This document shows positions 36,453 to 44,559 of a stretch of 64,000 bases of DNA, in pieces. Source of the stretch: Flavobacteriales bacterium. GTDB lineage: Bacteria > Bacteroidota > Bacteroidia > Flavobacteriales_F > PHOS-HE28. Each line of letters starts with the position of its first letter. Position 1 is the stretch's first letter. The notes beneath the pieces are model-generated. The model searched no databases. It had not been told where the DNA came from and saw only the letters and a program-made list of their open reading frames with translations. The DNA lies in the NCBI GenBank assembly GCA_016719225.1, contig JADKAN010000005.1, positions 345,128-409,127 of the forward strand. Reading direction: 5' to 3'. Made by a program: the position numbers and the translations under genes.

Positions 36453-38276
36453 GTGGCTTCCCTCTTTCCCCGCTCCTCCCGTGCTGAACGCATCCCCCGC
36501 AACACGCGTAAAAGCAGCGGGCCGGAGGTATCTGGCACCCATCATGTTCCGCGCATGGGATGGCGCAGTGCCTATCGCAAGTTCATAAGGCCGCGACGCA
36601 AACACATCCTGTTGGGGCTGTTGCTCATTTTGGTGAGCCGTGGGGCCAGCTTGGTCCTACCCGGAGCCACCAAATATTTGATCGATGATGTCGTAGTAGG
36701 GAAGGATCTGGTCATGCTGCGCACCATAGTGCTGGTGGTGGTCGCTTCCGTGGTGGTGCAAAGCATCACCTCTTTTTTGCTCACGCGCTTGCTCAGCGTA
36801 GAAGCACAGTTGATGATCAGTGACCTGCGTGCCGAGGTGCAACGAAAGGTGATGTCCCTGCCGGTGAGCTATTTCGACAATGCCAAGAGCGGGGCGTTGG
36901 TCAGCCGGATCATGAACGACGTGGAAGGCGTTCGGAACCTGGTGGGTACGGGATTGGTGCAGCTTGTCGGCGGAACGATCACGGCCATTGCTTCGTTGTT
37001 CTTCCTGTTACGCATCAGCCCCACCATGACACTGTGGACCTTGCTGCCGGTAGGGCTTTTCGCCGTGATCGCGCGAAAGGCCTTTGGCCGGATCCGGCCC
37101 ATTTTCCGGGAACGCGGTGCCATCAATGCGGAAGTAACGGGGCGGCTCACCGAAAGCCTGAACGGGGTGCGCGTGATCAAAGGGTTCAACTCCGAGACCC
37201 ACGAGGAGGAGGTGTTCAGTGCCGGTGTGCAGCGCCTGTTCGAGAACGTGCGCAAGAGCCTTACCTCCACGGCGCTCATCACGAGCTCATCCACGCTGCT
37301 GCTGGGCTTGGCTTCTGCGGGCATCATGGGGCTCGGTGGTTACAAGATGGTGCAGGGTCAACTAACCGTGGGTGATTTCCTGGCCTTCACGCTTTACCTC
37401 GGTTTTATGATCGCGCCGATCGTGCAGATGAGCAATATCGGGTCCCAGCTTACCGAGGCCTTCGCCGGCTTGGACCGAACGGAAGAGATCATGGCCATGG
37501 CCCCCGAGAACGACCCCTTGCAACGGCCTGTCCGGCTGGAAGCGGTGAAAGGCCACATCCAATTCGACAACGTGCGCTTCAGTTACGAGAACGGGGTGGA
37601 GGTACTCCACGGCATCACCTTCGATGCACCTGCGGGTGCGGTGGTGGCCTTGGTAGGTAGCAGCGGATCCGGCAAGACCACGATCGCCGGTTTGGCTGCG
37701 AGCTACCTCACACCCACAGCTGGCACGGTACGCATCGACGGTACGGATCTTTCCACCGTTTCACTGGATACGTACCGGGCCCGGCTAGGTGTGGTGTTGC
37801 AGGACGATTTCCTCTTTGAAGGCACCATCCGCGATAACATCCAGTATCCACGGCCCCATGCCTCTGATGCAGAAGTGATGAAAGCCGTGCAAGGGGCTTA
37901 CGTCGATGAATTCACCGACCGGTTCGAGCTGGGTTTGGACACGGTGATCGGTGAACGCGGCGTAAAGCTGAGCGGAGGCCAACGGCAGCGGGTAGCCATC
38001 GCGAGGGCCATCCTGGCCGATCCAGCGGTGCTGATCCTGGATGAGGCGACCAGCAATTTGGACACTCAGAGTGAGGCCTTGGTCCAGCAAAGCCTGGCGG
38101 AGTTGGTGAAAGACAGGACGACATTCGTTATCGCGCACCGACTCAGCACCATCCGTAAAGCAACACAGATATTGGTGATCGAGAGTGGCCGGATCGTGGA
38201 ACGCGGCACGCACGAAGAGTTGATCGCGCTGGGAGGACGGTACGGCGAACTGCACAAGTACCAAGCGCGGATCTAG
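36453..38276 (+). CDS. MsbA-like ABC exporter (fused membrane and ATPase domains)
   Basis: 607 residues from GTG 36453; an internal ATG at 36555 (MGWRSAYRKFIRPRRK) is an alternative start and gives a more usual N-terminus. The type 1 ABC exporter layout: six TM helices (~residues 50-330) and an ATPase with Walker A LVGSSGSGKTT, Q-loop VVLQDDFLFEGTIRDN, signature KLSGGQRQRVAIARA, Walker B ILILDEATSNLDTQSE-type and H-loop FVIAHRLSTI. It acts as a homodimer. MsbA relatives flip lipid A or other lipids, or export drugs; the substrate is not identifiable here. A TAACCTTG box lies at 36438-36445. Confidence 0.9.
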   Translation: MASLFPRSSRAERIPRNTRKSSGPEVSGTHHVPRMGWRSAYRKFIRPRRKHILLGLLLILVSRGASLVLPGATKYLIDDVVVGKDLVMLRTIVLVVVASVVVQSITSFLLTRLLSVEAQLMISDLRAEVQRKVMSLPVSYFDNAKSGALVSRIMNDVEGVRNLVGTGLVQLVGGTITAIASLFFLLRISPTMTLWTLLPVGLFAVIARKAFGRIRPIFRERGAINAEVTGRLTESLNGVRVIKGFNSETHEEEVFSAGVQRLFENVRKSLTSTALITSSSTLLLGLASAGIMGLGGYKMVQGQLTVGDFLAFTLYLGFMIAPIVQMSNIGSQLTEAFAGLDRTEEIMAMAPENDPLQRPVRLEAVKGHIQFDNVRFSYENGVEVLHGITFDAPAGAVVALVGSSGSGKTTIAGLAASYLTPTAGTVRIDGTDLSTVSLDTYRARLGVVLQDDFLFEGTIRDNIQYPRPHASDAEVMKAVQGAYVDEFTDRFELGLDTVIGERGVKLSGGQRQRVAIARAILADPAVLILDEATSNLDTQSEALVQQSLAELVKDRTTFVIAHRLSTIRKATQILVIESGRIVERGTHEELIALGGRYGELHKYQARI

Positions 38277-38475
38277 AGGCATCCGATCGCGAGGCACGGG
38301 GAAGCGCTACGGAGTGAGATAAGACTTAGCCATAAAGGAGTAGCGTACAGCGTTGGGGAACACCTTCCCCGCCGATCTGGCCGTGTCCAGGTCAATGTGC
38401 CTTGTTTTTTCCCTTGAGATCCAATTCTTTCACTTTGGCATGCTATTCACTCTGTGAGGGTTAAACTCATAGAAA

Positions 38476-38637
38476 ATGCCACGCAAGAAAAAAACCCTCA
38501 TCCTCAGCCAGCCCATCCGTCAAGGGATCAAAGCCATCAAAGTGCGCTTGGATCATCGTACCATCATCACATTGAGCGACTTGAAGAAGCTTGCTTTCTG
38601 GAAAGAGCGCTATCCGCAAGCGGAAGTGATCGGCTGA
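38476..38637 (+). CDS. 53-residue protein, paralogue B (FWKERYPxAEVI family)
   Basis: 53 residues from ATG 38476 to TGA 38637, too short for many gene callers. Translation: MPRKKKTLILSQPIRQG, core AIKVRLDHRTIITLSDLKK and end LAFWKERYPQAEVIG. It matches paralogue A (34229-34390) over its whole length, identical in KVRLD, RTI and AFWKERYP. Upstream lies a 199-base spacer (38277-38475) without other genes. The high identity of the C-terminal eight residues suggests a binding interface. Function unknown. Confidence 0.72.
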   Translation: MPRKKKTLILSQPIRQGIKAIKVRLDHRTIITLSDLKKLAFWKERYPQAEVIG

Positions 38638-38728
38638 AACGTGTAAGGTCAGGATTCGGCTGGTCGCACGATCTGCTGAACTCGAGCGGCATTGCCGTTG
38701 GCGCTGTAAATGCCGACATGAGGCTGAT

Positions 38729-38755
38729 CCCATGAACGTATGGAACGTTCATGGG
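38729..38755. promoter_or_regulatory. Perfect 11-bp inverted repeat upstream of yajQ
   Basis: CCCATGAACGT (38729-38739) / ACGTTCATGGG (38745-38755) with a five-base loop. It has no T-run, so it is unlikely to be a terminator. It covers the -33 position of a putative -7 box TAAACTTG (38767-38774, one mismatch from TAnnTTTG), which lies 16 bases before the yajQ ATG. An operator is a fair guess. Confidence 0.45.
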
Positions 38756-38790
38756 TCCCGAAGCCATAAACTTGCGCAAATCCATTTCCC

Positions 38791-39282
38791 ATGCCCAGTT
38801 TCGACATTCAGTCCAAGGTGGATCCGCAAACCTTGGACAACGCTATTAATACTGTGAAGCGTGAGTTAGAGACGCGCTACGACCTGCGCGGCTCAAGTAG
38901 CAGCGTGGAGTTCGATAAAAAGGCCCTCACCGTGAAACTTGCCACTGAGGACCATTTGAAGTTGGATACCATCTTGGACATCCTCTTGGAACGGAGCACC
39001 AAGCAAAAGGTGGATGTGAAGAGCTATGATCTCTCCGAAGAGCCCGTCCCAAGCGGAAAACTGCTCTACCGCACGGTGAAGATCAAACAAGGGATCGACC
39101 GTGAAACGGCGAAGAAGATCGTTAAATTCATCAAGGATACCGGCCTGAAGGTGCAAGCGCAGATCATGGATGACACGGTCCGTGTCACAGCCAAAAAGAT
39201 CGACGACCTGCAACAGGTGATGAACACGGTGCGCGGGCATGAGTTCGACGTGCCCTTGCAGTTCGATAACATGAAGAGCTGA
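38791..39282 (+). CDS. yajQ: YajQ-family nucleotide-binding protein
   Basis: 163 residues, the usual family length. MPSFDIQSKVDPQTLDNAINTVKREL is the family's conserved start, followed by TRYDLRGSSSSVEFDKKAL, the KSYDLSEEPVPSGKLLYRT segment and VRVTAKKIDDLQQVM near the end. The protein has two ferredoxin-like domains that bind nucleic acid or nucleotides; some members bind cyclic di-GMP and act in virulence regulation. Whether this one does cannot be judged here. A palindrome lies over its promoter region. Confidence 0.94.
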   Translation: MPSFDIQSKVDPQTLDNAINTVKRELETRYDLRGSSSSVEFDKKALTVKLATEDHLKLDTILDILLERSTKQKVDVKSYDLSEEPVPSGKLLYRTVKIKQGIDRETAKKIVKFIKDTGLKVQAQIMDDTVRVTAKKIDDLQQVMNTVRGHEFDVPLQFDNMKS

Positions 39283-39360
39283 TGGTTCCATTTTTCGCGG
39301 CGATCATGATGTTGAGCTGCTGAAAGACCCGGGCGTCATCCTCTTCACGACCTTTGCGCC

Positions 39361-40026
39361 ATGCCGTACGCTGTTAAGATCCTTGATTCCGCCTTCATTA
39401 CCCCGGATGTTAAACGGTTCAAAGTGGAGAAGCCGAAAGGCTACACGTTCATCCCCGGCCAAGCTGCTGGTGTAGCCTTGGACAAGCCGGGTTGGGCCGA
39501 CAGGAAAAAGCCGTTCACGTTCACGTCGCTTACGAGTTCCAGAACACTGGAGTTCATCATTAAGATCTACGACGACCATGACGGGGTGACCAAACAACTC
39601 GGCTTGGCCAAAAAGAGTGATGGGCTATTATTGGGTGATCCCTATGGAGCTATCCACTACCAAGGCCCCGGCTTCTTTTTTGCGGCAGGTGCCGGGGTAA
39701 CGCCCTATATCGCGATCCTTCGTGATCTCCAAAAGAAAAAGAAGCTCGCTGGCAACACCTTGGTCTGTTCCAACAAGACCGCTGATGATGTGATCATGGA
39801 CAAGGAGTTCACCGAAATGCTCGGCAAGAACTTCCTGAACATCTTCACACGCCAGCATGTGATCGGCTTTCGCGAGAAGCGCATCGACAGGGATACGCTC
39901 GTGGCATTGGTACAGGATTTCAACCAGCATTTTTACGTCTGTGGTCCCCAAGCGTTCGTCACCGACCTCTGTGATATGCTGAAAACCTTGGGTGCCGACC
40001 CGGGGTCGCTCGTGATCGAGCAATAG
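39361..40026 (+). CDS. Flavin reductase / FAD-binding oxidoreductase
   Basis: 221 residues. The N-terminal FAD-binding barrel (AVKILDSAFITPDVKRFKVE, FIPGQAAGVALDKPGW, RKKPFTFTSLTSS) has the RxYS-type flavin motif in variant form. The C-terminal NAD(P)-binding part has AAGAGVTPYIAIL (G-x-G-x-x-P) and YVCGPQAFVTDLCDMLKTLG. The layout is that of ferredoxin-NADP reductase-type flavin reductases, without an iron-sulfur domain. It reduces flavin or a redox partner using NAD(P)H; the partner is unknown. Confidence 0.85.
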   Translation: MPYAVKILDSAFITPDVKRFKVEKPKGYTFIPGQAAGVALDKPGWADRKKPFTFTSLTSSRTLEFIIKIYDDHDGVTKQLGLAKKSDGLLLGDPYGAIHYQGPGFFFAAGAGVTPYIAILRDLQKKKKLAGNTLVCSNKTADDVIMDKEFTEMLGKNFLNIFTRQHVIGFREKRIDRDTLVALVQDFNQHFYVCGPQAFVTDLCDMLKTLGADPGSLVIEQ

Positions 40027-40141
40027 CGCCGATCCGTGCGAGAAGTTGATATAGCAGTAATTGCCATGCGGCAGGAAGCTTCGGGTCCAAAGATCCGGCG
40101 CCAACTATTCCTGCTCGGGCACCAAGGATCGGTATAATAGC

Positions 40142-40167
40142 GGAACGCGCCTTACGGGGCGCGTTCC
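40142..40167. terminator. Hairpin between convergent genes
   Basis: GGAACGCGCC (40142-40151) / GGCGCGTTCC (40158-40167), ten base pairs with a six-base loop, in the 265-base gap between the flavin reductase and the minus-strand membrane protein. The flanking T/A tracts are weak. The rest of this gap (40168-40291) contains a T-arm-like GGGTTCGAAT at 40227-40236 but no full tRNA and no convincing gene. Confidence 0.5.
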
Positions 40168-40291
40168 AAGTAGCCTGGCTTCGTTGCTTACGGGCTTCGA
40201 TCGGAGGCGTCGCCGCCTACACAGCCAGGGGTTCGAATGTTATTCTTCCAGTATAACGAGGGCGTGGTCCACAAGGTTTCGGGCGGTAAGA

Positions 40292-40594
40292 TCAACCGCC
40301 TTTTCCGGGCAGGATCATCACGAACAGGAACGTCATTAAAAAATTATGGACCAAGAGCAATATGCTGCCCATGCCCAAAAGGTGCATGTTCCGCTTTTCC
40401 AAATTGGGGAACAACTTGCGGTTTCCCACGGCGATGATCGGCAATGGCACCGTGCTTAAGCAAAAGGTGATCGCCAAGAGCATGGACACGTTTTCGTTGG
40501 CGACAAGGCCCAGAAAAAGGTGCGAATAGTAAAAGGCCGATCCAAGGATCGCAATGAAGCCAAGGCGCAAGAACGTACGGCTTTGGGTTATCAT
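40292..40594 (-). CDS. Small three-helix membrane protein, unknown
   Basis: 100 residues from ATG 40592-40594 (MITQSRTFLRLGFIAILGS); the frame is open further up but the extra residues are not conserved-looking. Three TM helices are evident: LGFIAILGSAFYYSHLFLGLV, VSMLLAITFCLSTVPLPIIAV and LLGMGSILLLVHNFLMTFLFVMI. The loop between helices 2 and 3 carries NRKLFPNLEKRN. I know of no named family. It is the last gene of the minus-strand group, 75 bases past the preceding one. Confidence 0.6.
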   Translation of the reverse strand: MITQSRTFLRLGFIAILGSAFYYSHLFLGLVANENVSMLLAITFCLSTVPLPIIAVGNRKLFPNLEKRNMHLLGMGSILLLVHNFLMTFLFVMILPGKGG

Positions 40595-40669
40595 TGGCGC
40601 TGACGCGATGGTCGTTGGGATCAGGGGTTTCAACGAGGAAAAGCCTTGTAGGTTCCCTCCGGCCGGAAC

Positions 40670-41392
40670 TTACTCCCGACCCCTGCGACCAAAGTTGCGG
40701 AACGGAGCCCGCAGCGAGCCTGCCATTCCAGCGATCGCCAACAAGGTTGCCACAACGAACCAACTCCATCGATAGGAAGTTGGAAGATATTGTCCCAGGG
40801 TTGTTGCACCATCCAGGACATACGATGTGCCGGCCGCCACGGACCGTAGGTAGGTCAAAGGACCTTCGATGAACGACAGGAAGTACACCAGCGCCGCTAG
40901 CACCAGTAATACCCATTGCCAATGCGTGAGCCGATAGCCCGGTTCGCGCTCCCGCCGTGCCAAGATGATGGCAGCCAGGAAGAGCAGTCCGAAGGAGATG
41001 ATACAGGGAGCCAACACCGGCCCCACCCACACCGTGGGCAACAGGAAAAGCACATCCCAAGTGAAAAGGCTTTCGGGCCAATCCAGGAGCAGCTTCAGGA
41101 ACACGTAGTAGAACAGGTCCCAGATAGCGAACGACCAGCAGAACCAAGCAAACCGTTCCAGCCGCCCACGGCTGATCAATGCACCCGGCGCAAGAAGCAT
41201 GATCATCGTTGCCACTTCCCGCAAGAGTTCTGTGAATACAAGCTTGGGAGCCATCACAGCCAACGGAAAGCTGAACCCGGCGGGATAATAGATGGCCCGT
41301 AGGTATACCACCACAGCGCTTTCCAAGAAGCCCATCGCCACCGCGAAGAGCGTGACCCAAGGCAGATACTCCGTCCAGCGGCGCGTATTCAT
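40670..41392 (-). CDS. Polytopic membrane protein of unknown function
   Basis: 240 residues from ATG 41390-41392, which overlaps the preceding stop by four bases. About six TM helices: YLPWVTLFAVAMGFLESAVVVYLR, LLREVATMIMLLAPGALI, FAWFCWSFAIWDLFYYVFLKLLL, VWVGPVLAPCIISFGLLFLAAI, WQWVLLVLAALVYFLSFI and WFVVATLLAIAGMAGSL. The conserved-looking acidic residues inside the membrane (MGFLESAVV; FAIWDLFYY) suggest a family with a catalytic or transport role, but I cannot name it. Encoded with the endonuclease/phosphatase gene in one coupled unit. Confidence 0.7.
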   Translation of the reverse strand: MNTRRWTEYLPWVTLFAVAMGFLESAVVVYLRAIYYPAGFSFPLAVMAPKLVFTELLREVATMIMLLAPGALISRGRLERFAWFCWSFAIWDLFYYVFLKLLLDWPESLFTWDVLFLLPTVWVGPVLAPCIISFGLLFLAAIILARREREPGYRLTHWQWVLLVLAALVYFLSFIEGPLTYLRSVAAGTSYVLDGATTLGQYLPTSYRWSWFVVATLLAIAGMAGSLRAPFRNFGRRGRE

Positions 41393-42327
41393 CTTATCAC
41401 AATGCCGATCCCAACGTGGATCCCCAAATGGTCCGACCCGGGAATGGTGAAGCTGGAGAAACGCCCGGGCACCAGCGTATGGGAGAGTAAGAAATGATCC
41501 AGTGGAACGATAGCATGACCGGAGAAAGCGGGCCAAGTAGGGCAGGGCATTGATGTTATGCTGGTCATGCCTGTGGTGGAAGTATAGGCTTGGAACGCAT
41601 CATCCCACGGTACAGTATTCAGGTCCCCGAACACGGCGGTGGCGCAGGAGTCCTCCAGCGACCAAAGGGCGAGTTGCCGCCATTGCACATTGCGCTGCCT
41701 AACATCAGCGGCGGTCTCGGGTGCCCGGAGGCGTGCTGCGATAAGCCTTACCGGCAAACCCCCACTCTGGATCCGGACCAAGATGGCGGGCATCGGTCCG
41801 AGCATTCGGACGGTATCCTCATTGAAGGGTAGCCGGCTGAACAGCGCCATACCGTAGAGGTCGTTCCGTGGTGCAAGGCAGTGGTAAGGGTATTGTGCTG
41901 ATAGGTCTTGAAGAAGCCGATCAACCCATTCCTGGTCCACCTCTTGGAAGCAGATCACATCCGGATCTTGGGCTAATGCCGCATGGATCGCACCGGTTTG
42001 ATCCGTGTTGGTCTGCAATACATTCATTTGGACCAGTTTCAAAACTGTGCTGCCATTGCCGAAGTGAGTTGGAATACGTCCCGGTAAGTCAGAGATGTAC
42101 CATGCGGCCACGCTGACAATGACCGCTCCGGCCATGAGCAGCCATTGCTTCCGCCAGAGCAGCAGGCCTGCCCCTGCCGCGAAGGCAAAACCCATAGGGA
42201 TCGCGAATGCTCGAAGCATCAGGACCGGCCAAATACGGTCCGGGCCCCACGCGATCAGACCTGCAAGCACTAAGAGACCGAATGCGCCCAACGGCTTCCA
42301 ATAGGACACGGATAGCCGACCGTGCAT
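41389..42327 (-). CDS. Endonuclease/exonuclease/phosphatase family protein with membrane anchor
   Basis: 312 residues. The N-terminal ~85 residues hold three TM helices (FGLLVLAGLIAWG; PMGFAFAAGAGLLLW; LLMAGAVIVSVAAWY). The catalytic domain follows with VLKLVQMNVLQ, DPDVICFQEVD (metal-binding Glu), GDLNTVPWDDAF (catalytic Asp-Asn) and the final PGSDHLGIHVGIG (catalytic His). This EEP fold includes DNase I, exonuclease III and membrane-anchored phosphodiesterases; the substrate is not evident. It lies three bases after the ZIP gene and overlaps the following gene's start. Confidence 0.82.
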   Translation of the reverse strand: MHGRLSVSYWKPLGAFGLLVLAGLIAWGPDRIWPVLMLRAFAIPMGFAFAAGAGLLLWRKQWLLMAGAVIVSVAAWYISDLPGRIPTHFGNGSTVLKLVQMNVLQTNTDQTGAIHAALAQDPDVICFQEVDQEWVDRLLQDLSAQYPYHCLAPRNDLYGMALFSRLPFNEDTVRMLGPMPAILVRIQSGGLPVRLIAARLRAPETAADVRQRNVQWRQLALWSLEDSCATAVFGDLNTVPWDDAFQAYTSTTGMTSITSMPCPTWPAFSGHAIVPLDHFLLSHTLVPGRFSSFTIPGSDHLGIHVGIGIVIR

Positions 42328-42330
42328 GGT

Positions 42331-43050
42331 TCAGTGCATGGAAAGCAGCGCGAGCGCCACACCTGCCAGCACCGTTAGGAAACGGCGGACGTTGAAGCGG
42401 TGGTCCGGCGTTGTCTCGAAGATGATGGTGGTGCTGATGTGGAGCAGCATACCGATCGCAACAGCCAAGGCAGCAGTCAGGAAACCTTCCCCAAGTGCCT
42501 CTCCGAAAAAATGCCCGAACAACATCCCCAAGGGTGCAGCCACGGCGAATACCATGAGTACCGCCCAAGAGCGTCCCACGCCGGTGCCGGACCGCTGTAG
42601 GATGGTCGCCAAGGCAATGGCCATGGGTAATTTATGCAGCAGCACGCCCGCCACAAAAGCAGTGTCGCCCCCCACGCGTGGGTCGGCAAACGGCATCCCC
42701 TCTGTGAAGGAATGGATGAACAGGCTGCCCAAGGCGGTGGCGGGAACCGCGAACCCGCCAAGGCCAGGCTTGTGTGGGTGTGCGTGAATGTGGCCGTGCT
42801 CGATGCCGTGGCTGAAGAATTCCAGGACCACTTGGAGCATGAACCCCGCCAAAAGCCATAGGCCCGGCTGGCCAGCGTCGCGCTCGTAAAGCTCCGGCAG
42901 CATGTGCAGAACTGTGATGCCCAAAAGGAATGCACCGCTGAAAGCGAGCAACAGCTTAATATGCCCAGCATCGGTGGTGCGGAAACGCACCCAGGCACCC
43001 GCTACCAGCGGCAGCATCAGGAAAAGGATGATCAGGACAGGAGTGCTCAT
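42331..43050 (-). CDS. ZIP-family metal transporter
   Basis: 239 residues with about eight TM helices. ZIP signatures are present: LLLAFSGAFLLGITVLHMLPEL in TM2, HSFTEGMPFAD in TM4 and LLHKLPMAIALATIL in TM5, giving the binuclear His/Glu metal site. A histidine-rich loop lies between helices 3 and 4 (EHGHIHAHPHKPG). The family imports zinc, or iron or manganese, into the cytosol. Its ATG overlaps the stop of the methyltransferase gene by four bases. Confidence 0.92.
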   Translation of the reverse strand: MSTPVLIILFLMLPLVAGAWVRFRTTDAGHIKLLLAFSGAFLLGITVLHMLPELYERDAGQPGLWLLAGFMLQVVLEFFSHGIEHGHIHAHPHKPGLGGFAVPATALGSLFIHSFTEGMPFADPRVGGDTAFVAGVLLHKLPMAIALATILQRSGTGVGRSWAVLMVFAVAAPLGMLFGHFFGEALGEGFLTAALAVAIGMLLHISTTIIFETTPDHRFNVRRFLTVLAGVALALLSMH

Positions 43051-43772
43051 GCGGGTTTTCGTGCCCAGACCACCATGCGGTCCGATCCGTTAGGGAGGAA
43101 TGGGGCCAAGCAGGTGCCATCGGTCCAGCGCTCCACTATAAAGCCGGAGCGATGGAGCATAGCAGAAACTTCCTCGGCCTGCCAGGCGTGCACCCGTTCT
43201 TCAAATCCATGTTGTTCGCCACGCTCTTCCACGGTGACCTTCTTCACGATCCCACCTTGTTCCAAACTCCTCCGGATGGTGAAGCGCACACCTTCGATCT
43301 CCTGCACTTCAAAAGGCACTAGGTTAGGCGCTACCTGTTCACCATTCAGCAGATCCAGCACGAAAAGCCCGCCGGACTTAAGCGCGGCAGCTGCGGCATC
43401 GATCGCCCGTTGATCGTCGTTGCGATCGCCGGAATAGCCCAGACTGGTGAAGAGGCAGACCACGGCATCGAAGGTGCCTTGGGCATAAGGTTCACGGATG
43501 TCGAAAATCTCGAACCGTGCCTTGGGTACGCACGCGCGGGCATGTTCGATGCTGGCTCGCGACAGGTCGATGCCTGTAACATCCAGACCTGCATCGGCGA
43601 ATAATTCCGCATGCCGGCCGCGACCACAACCCATGTCCAGAAGTTTGTCACCGGGCTGCAAGCCGCCGAACTCCATGATGGGCTTTGCCATTTCGGCCGC
43701 ATCTTCCGCGTTGCGATGACCGTATAGCAAGCCATACCAGCGCGTACCGAACCATCCGTTGAACCAGCCCAT
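43047..43772 (-). CDS. Class I SAM-dependent methyltransferase
   Basis: 241 residues. The N-terminus WFNGWFGTRWYGLLYGHRNAEDA is typical of a Bacteroidota methyltransferase group. Motif I is KLLDMGCGRGRHAELFADAGL, motif II VTGIDLSRASIEHAR, motif III FDAVVCLFTSLGYSG, and LKSGGLFVLDLLN follows. The fold is Rossmann with an acceptor-binding insert near 150-200. Acceptor unknown. First gene of a five-gene minus-strand group (43772 to 40292); a TAATTTCG -7-like box lies 12 bases upstream. Confidence 0.88.
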   Translation of the reverse strand: MGWFNGWFGTRWYGLLYGHRNAEDAAEMAKPIMEFGGLQPGDKLLDMGCGRGRHAELFADAGLDVTGIDLSRASIEHARACVPKARFEIFDIREPYAQGTFDAVVCLFTSLGYSGDRNDDQRAIDAAAAALKSGGLFVLDLLNGEQVAPNLVPFEVQEIEGVRFTIRRSLEQGGIVKKVTVEERGEQHGFEERVHAWQAEEVSAMLHRSGFIVERWTDGTCLAPFLPNGSDRMVVWARKPA

Positions 43773-43784
43773 TGTTGACGCCGC

Positions 43785-43792
43785 CGAAATTA
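43785..43792 (-). promoter_or_regulatory. Putative -7 box of the methyltransferase-ZIP group
   Basis: CGAAATTA on the plus strand, TAATTTCG on the minus strand (one mismatch to TAnnTTTG), 12 bases before the ATG at 43772. Confidence 0.4.
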
Positions 43793-44000
43793 GGGGCTTC
43801 GGCCCTGTTCACAGCACTTCTTGCCGCACTCTTCAGGCAACAGCATGGAAAGGTGTTTGGAACCAAGCGGTGCCGTTCGCCGTAAACCGGTGCAGAAAAA
43901 CGTGGAAAACTCCGCTTTAAAATCGTTTTACAGGGTGCGCAATTATTTTTCTTTGCTAAGATCCCATGTCCGTCCTACCCCGACCATACCTCTTGCGTAA

Positions 44001-44552
44001 ATGGTAGATCGCATCTTCGATCTCTATGATGACCTGGAACGCCAGCGGGTGATGCTTTCCTTCAAAGGCAACCTCACCCCCGACCTGATCGCGGCGGTGG
44101 TGGATCTGGTGGAGCGGAAGTTGGAGGTGCTGGAGCAGGACCAACGCATGCGCAAACGCGTGTTCAACGTGGTGGTGGAGTGCTTGCAGAACCTCTACCA
44201 TCATAACATCGAGCTCAGCACAGGGGTAGGTTCCGAGACCGCAGCCTCACAAGGCGTAGTGATGATCGCCCAGGCCGATCAAGGTTATTCCGTGCTTACC
44301 GGCAATGCAATGGCCATGGCCGAGGTACACAACCTGAAGGACAGGCTGGACAGGGTGAATGGCTGTGAGCCGGACCAATTGCGGATCCTCTATAAAAGCA
44401 TACTCGGCAACGGTAAATTCACCAGCTCCGGTGGCGGTGGACTTGGCCTGATCGACATTGCCCGCAAAAGCGGCAAAAAACTTGAATACGGCTTCATTCC
44501 CATGGAGGACGGCAACACATTTTTCAGCTTGAACGTAAACGTTACGACCTGA
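44001..44552 (+). CDS. siaB: SiaB-family protein kinase
   Basis: 183 residues. It matches the SiaB family: MVDRIFDLYDDLERQRVMLSF at the start, KRVFNVVVECLQNLYHHNIEL (a helix with the GHKL-like N-box), and GGGGLGLIDIARKSGKKLEYGF (G-box loop). SiaB is an unusual GHKL-fold kinase that phosphorylates SiaC on a threonine in the SiaABCD system controlling c-di-GMP synthesis and aggregation in pseudomonads. The siaC gene follows after seven bases. Neither the SiaA phosphatase nor the SiaD diguanylate cyclase lies in this window. The long 228-base spacer upstream holds no recognisable gene. Confidence 0.88.
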   Translation: MVDRIFDLYDDLERQRVMLSFKGNLTPDLIAAVVDLVERKLEVLEQDQRMRKRVFNVVVECLQNLYHHNIELSTGVGSETAASQGVVMIAQADQGYSVLTGNAMAMAEVHNLKDRLDRVNGCEPDQLRILYKSILGNGKFTSSGGGGLGLIDIARKSGKKLEYGFIPMEDGNTFFSLNVNVTT

Positions 44553-44559
44553 CCAGATC

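Noticed and set aside
39304..39597. 97-residue minus-strand frame over the flavin reductase start
   Set aside because: Antisense to the reductase and without a recognisable motif or neighbour.
40227..40256. A tRNA gene suggested by GGGTTCGAAT
   Set aside because: No matching acceptor, D or anticodon stems could be placed around it.
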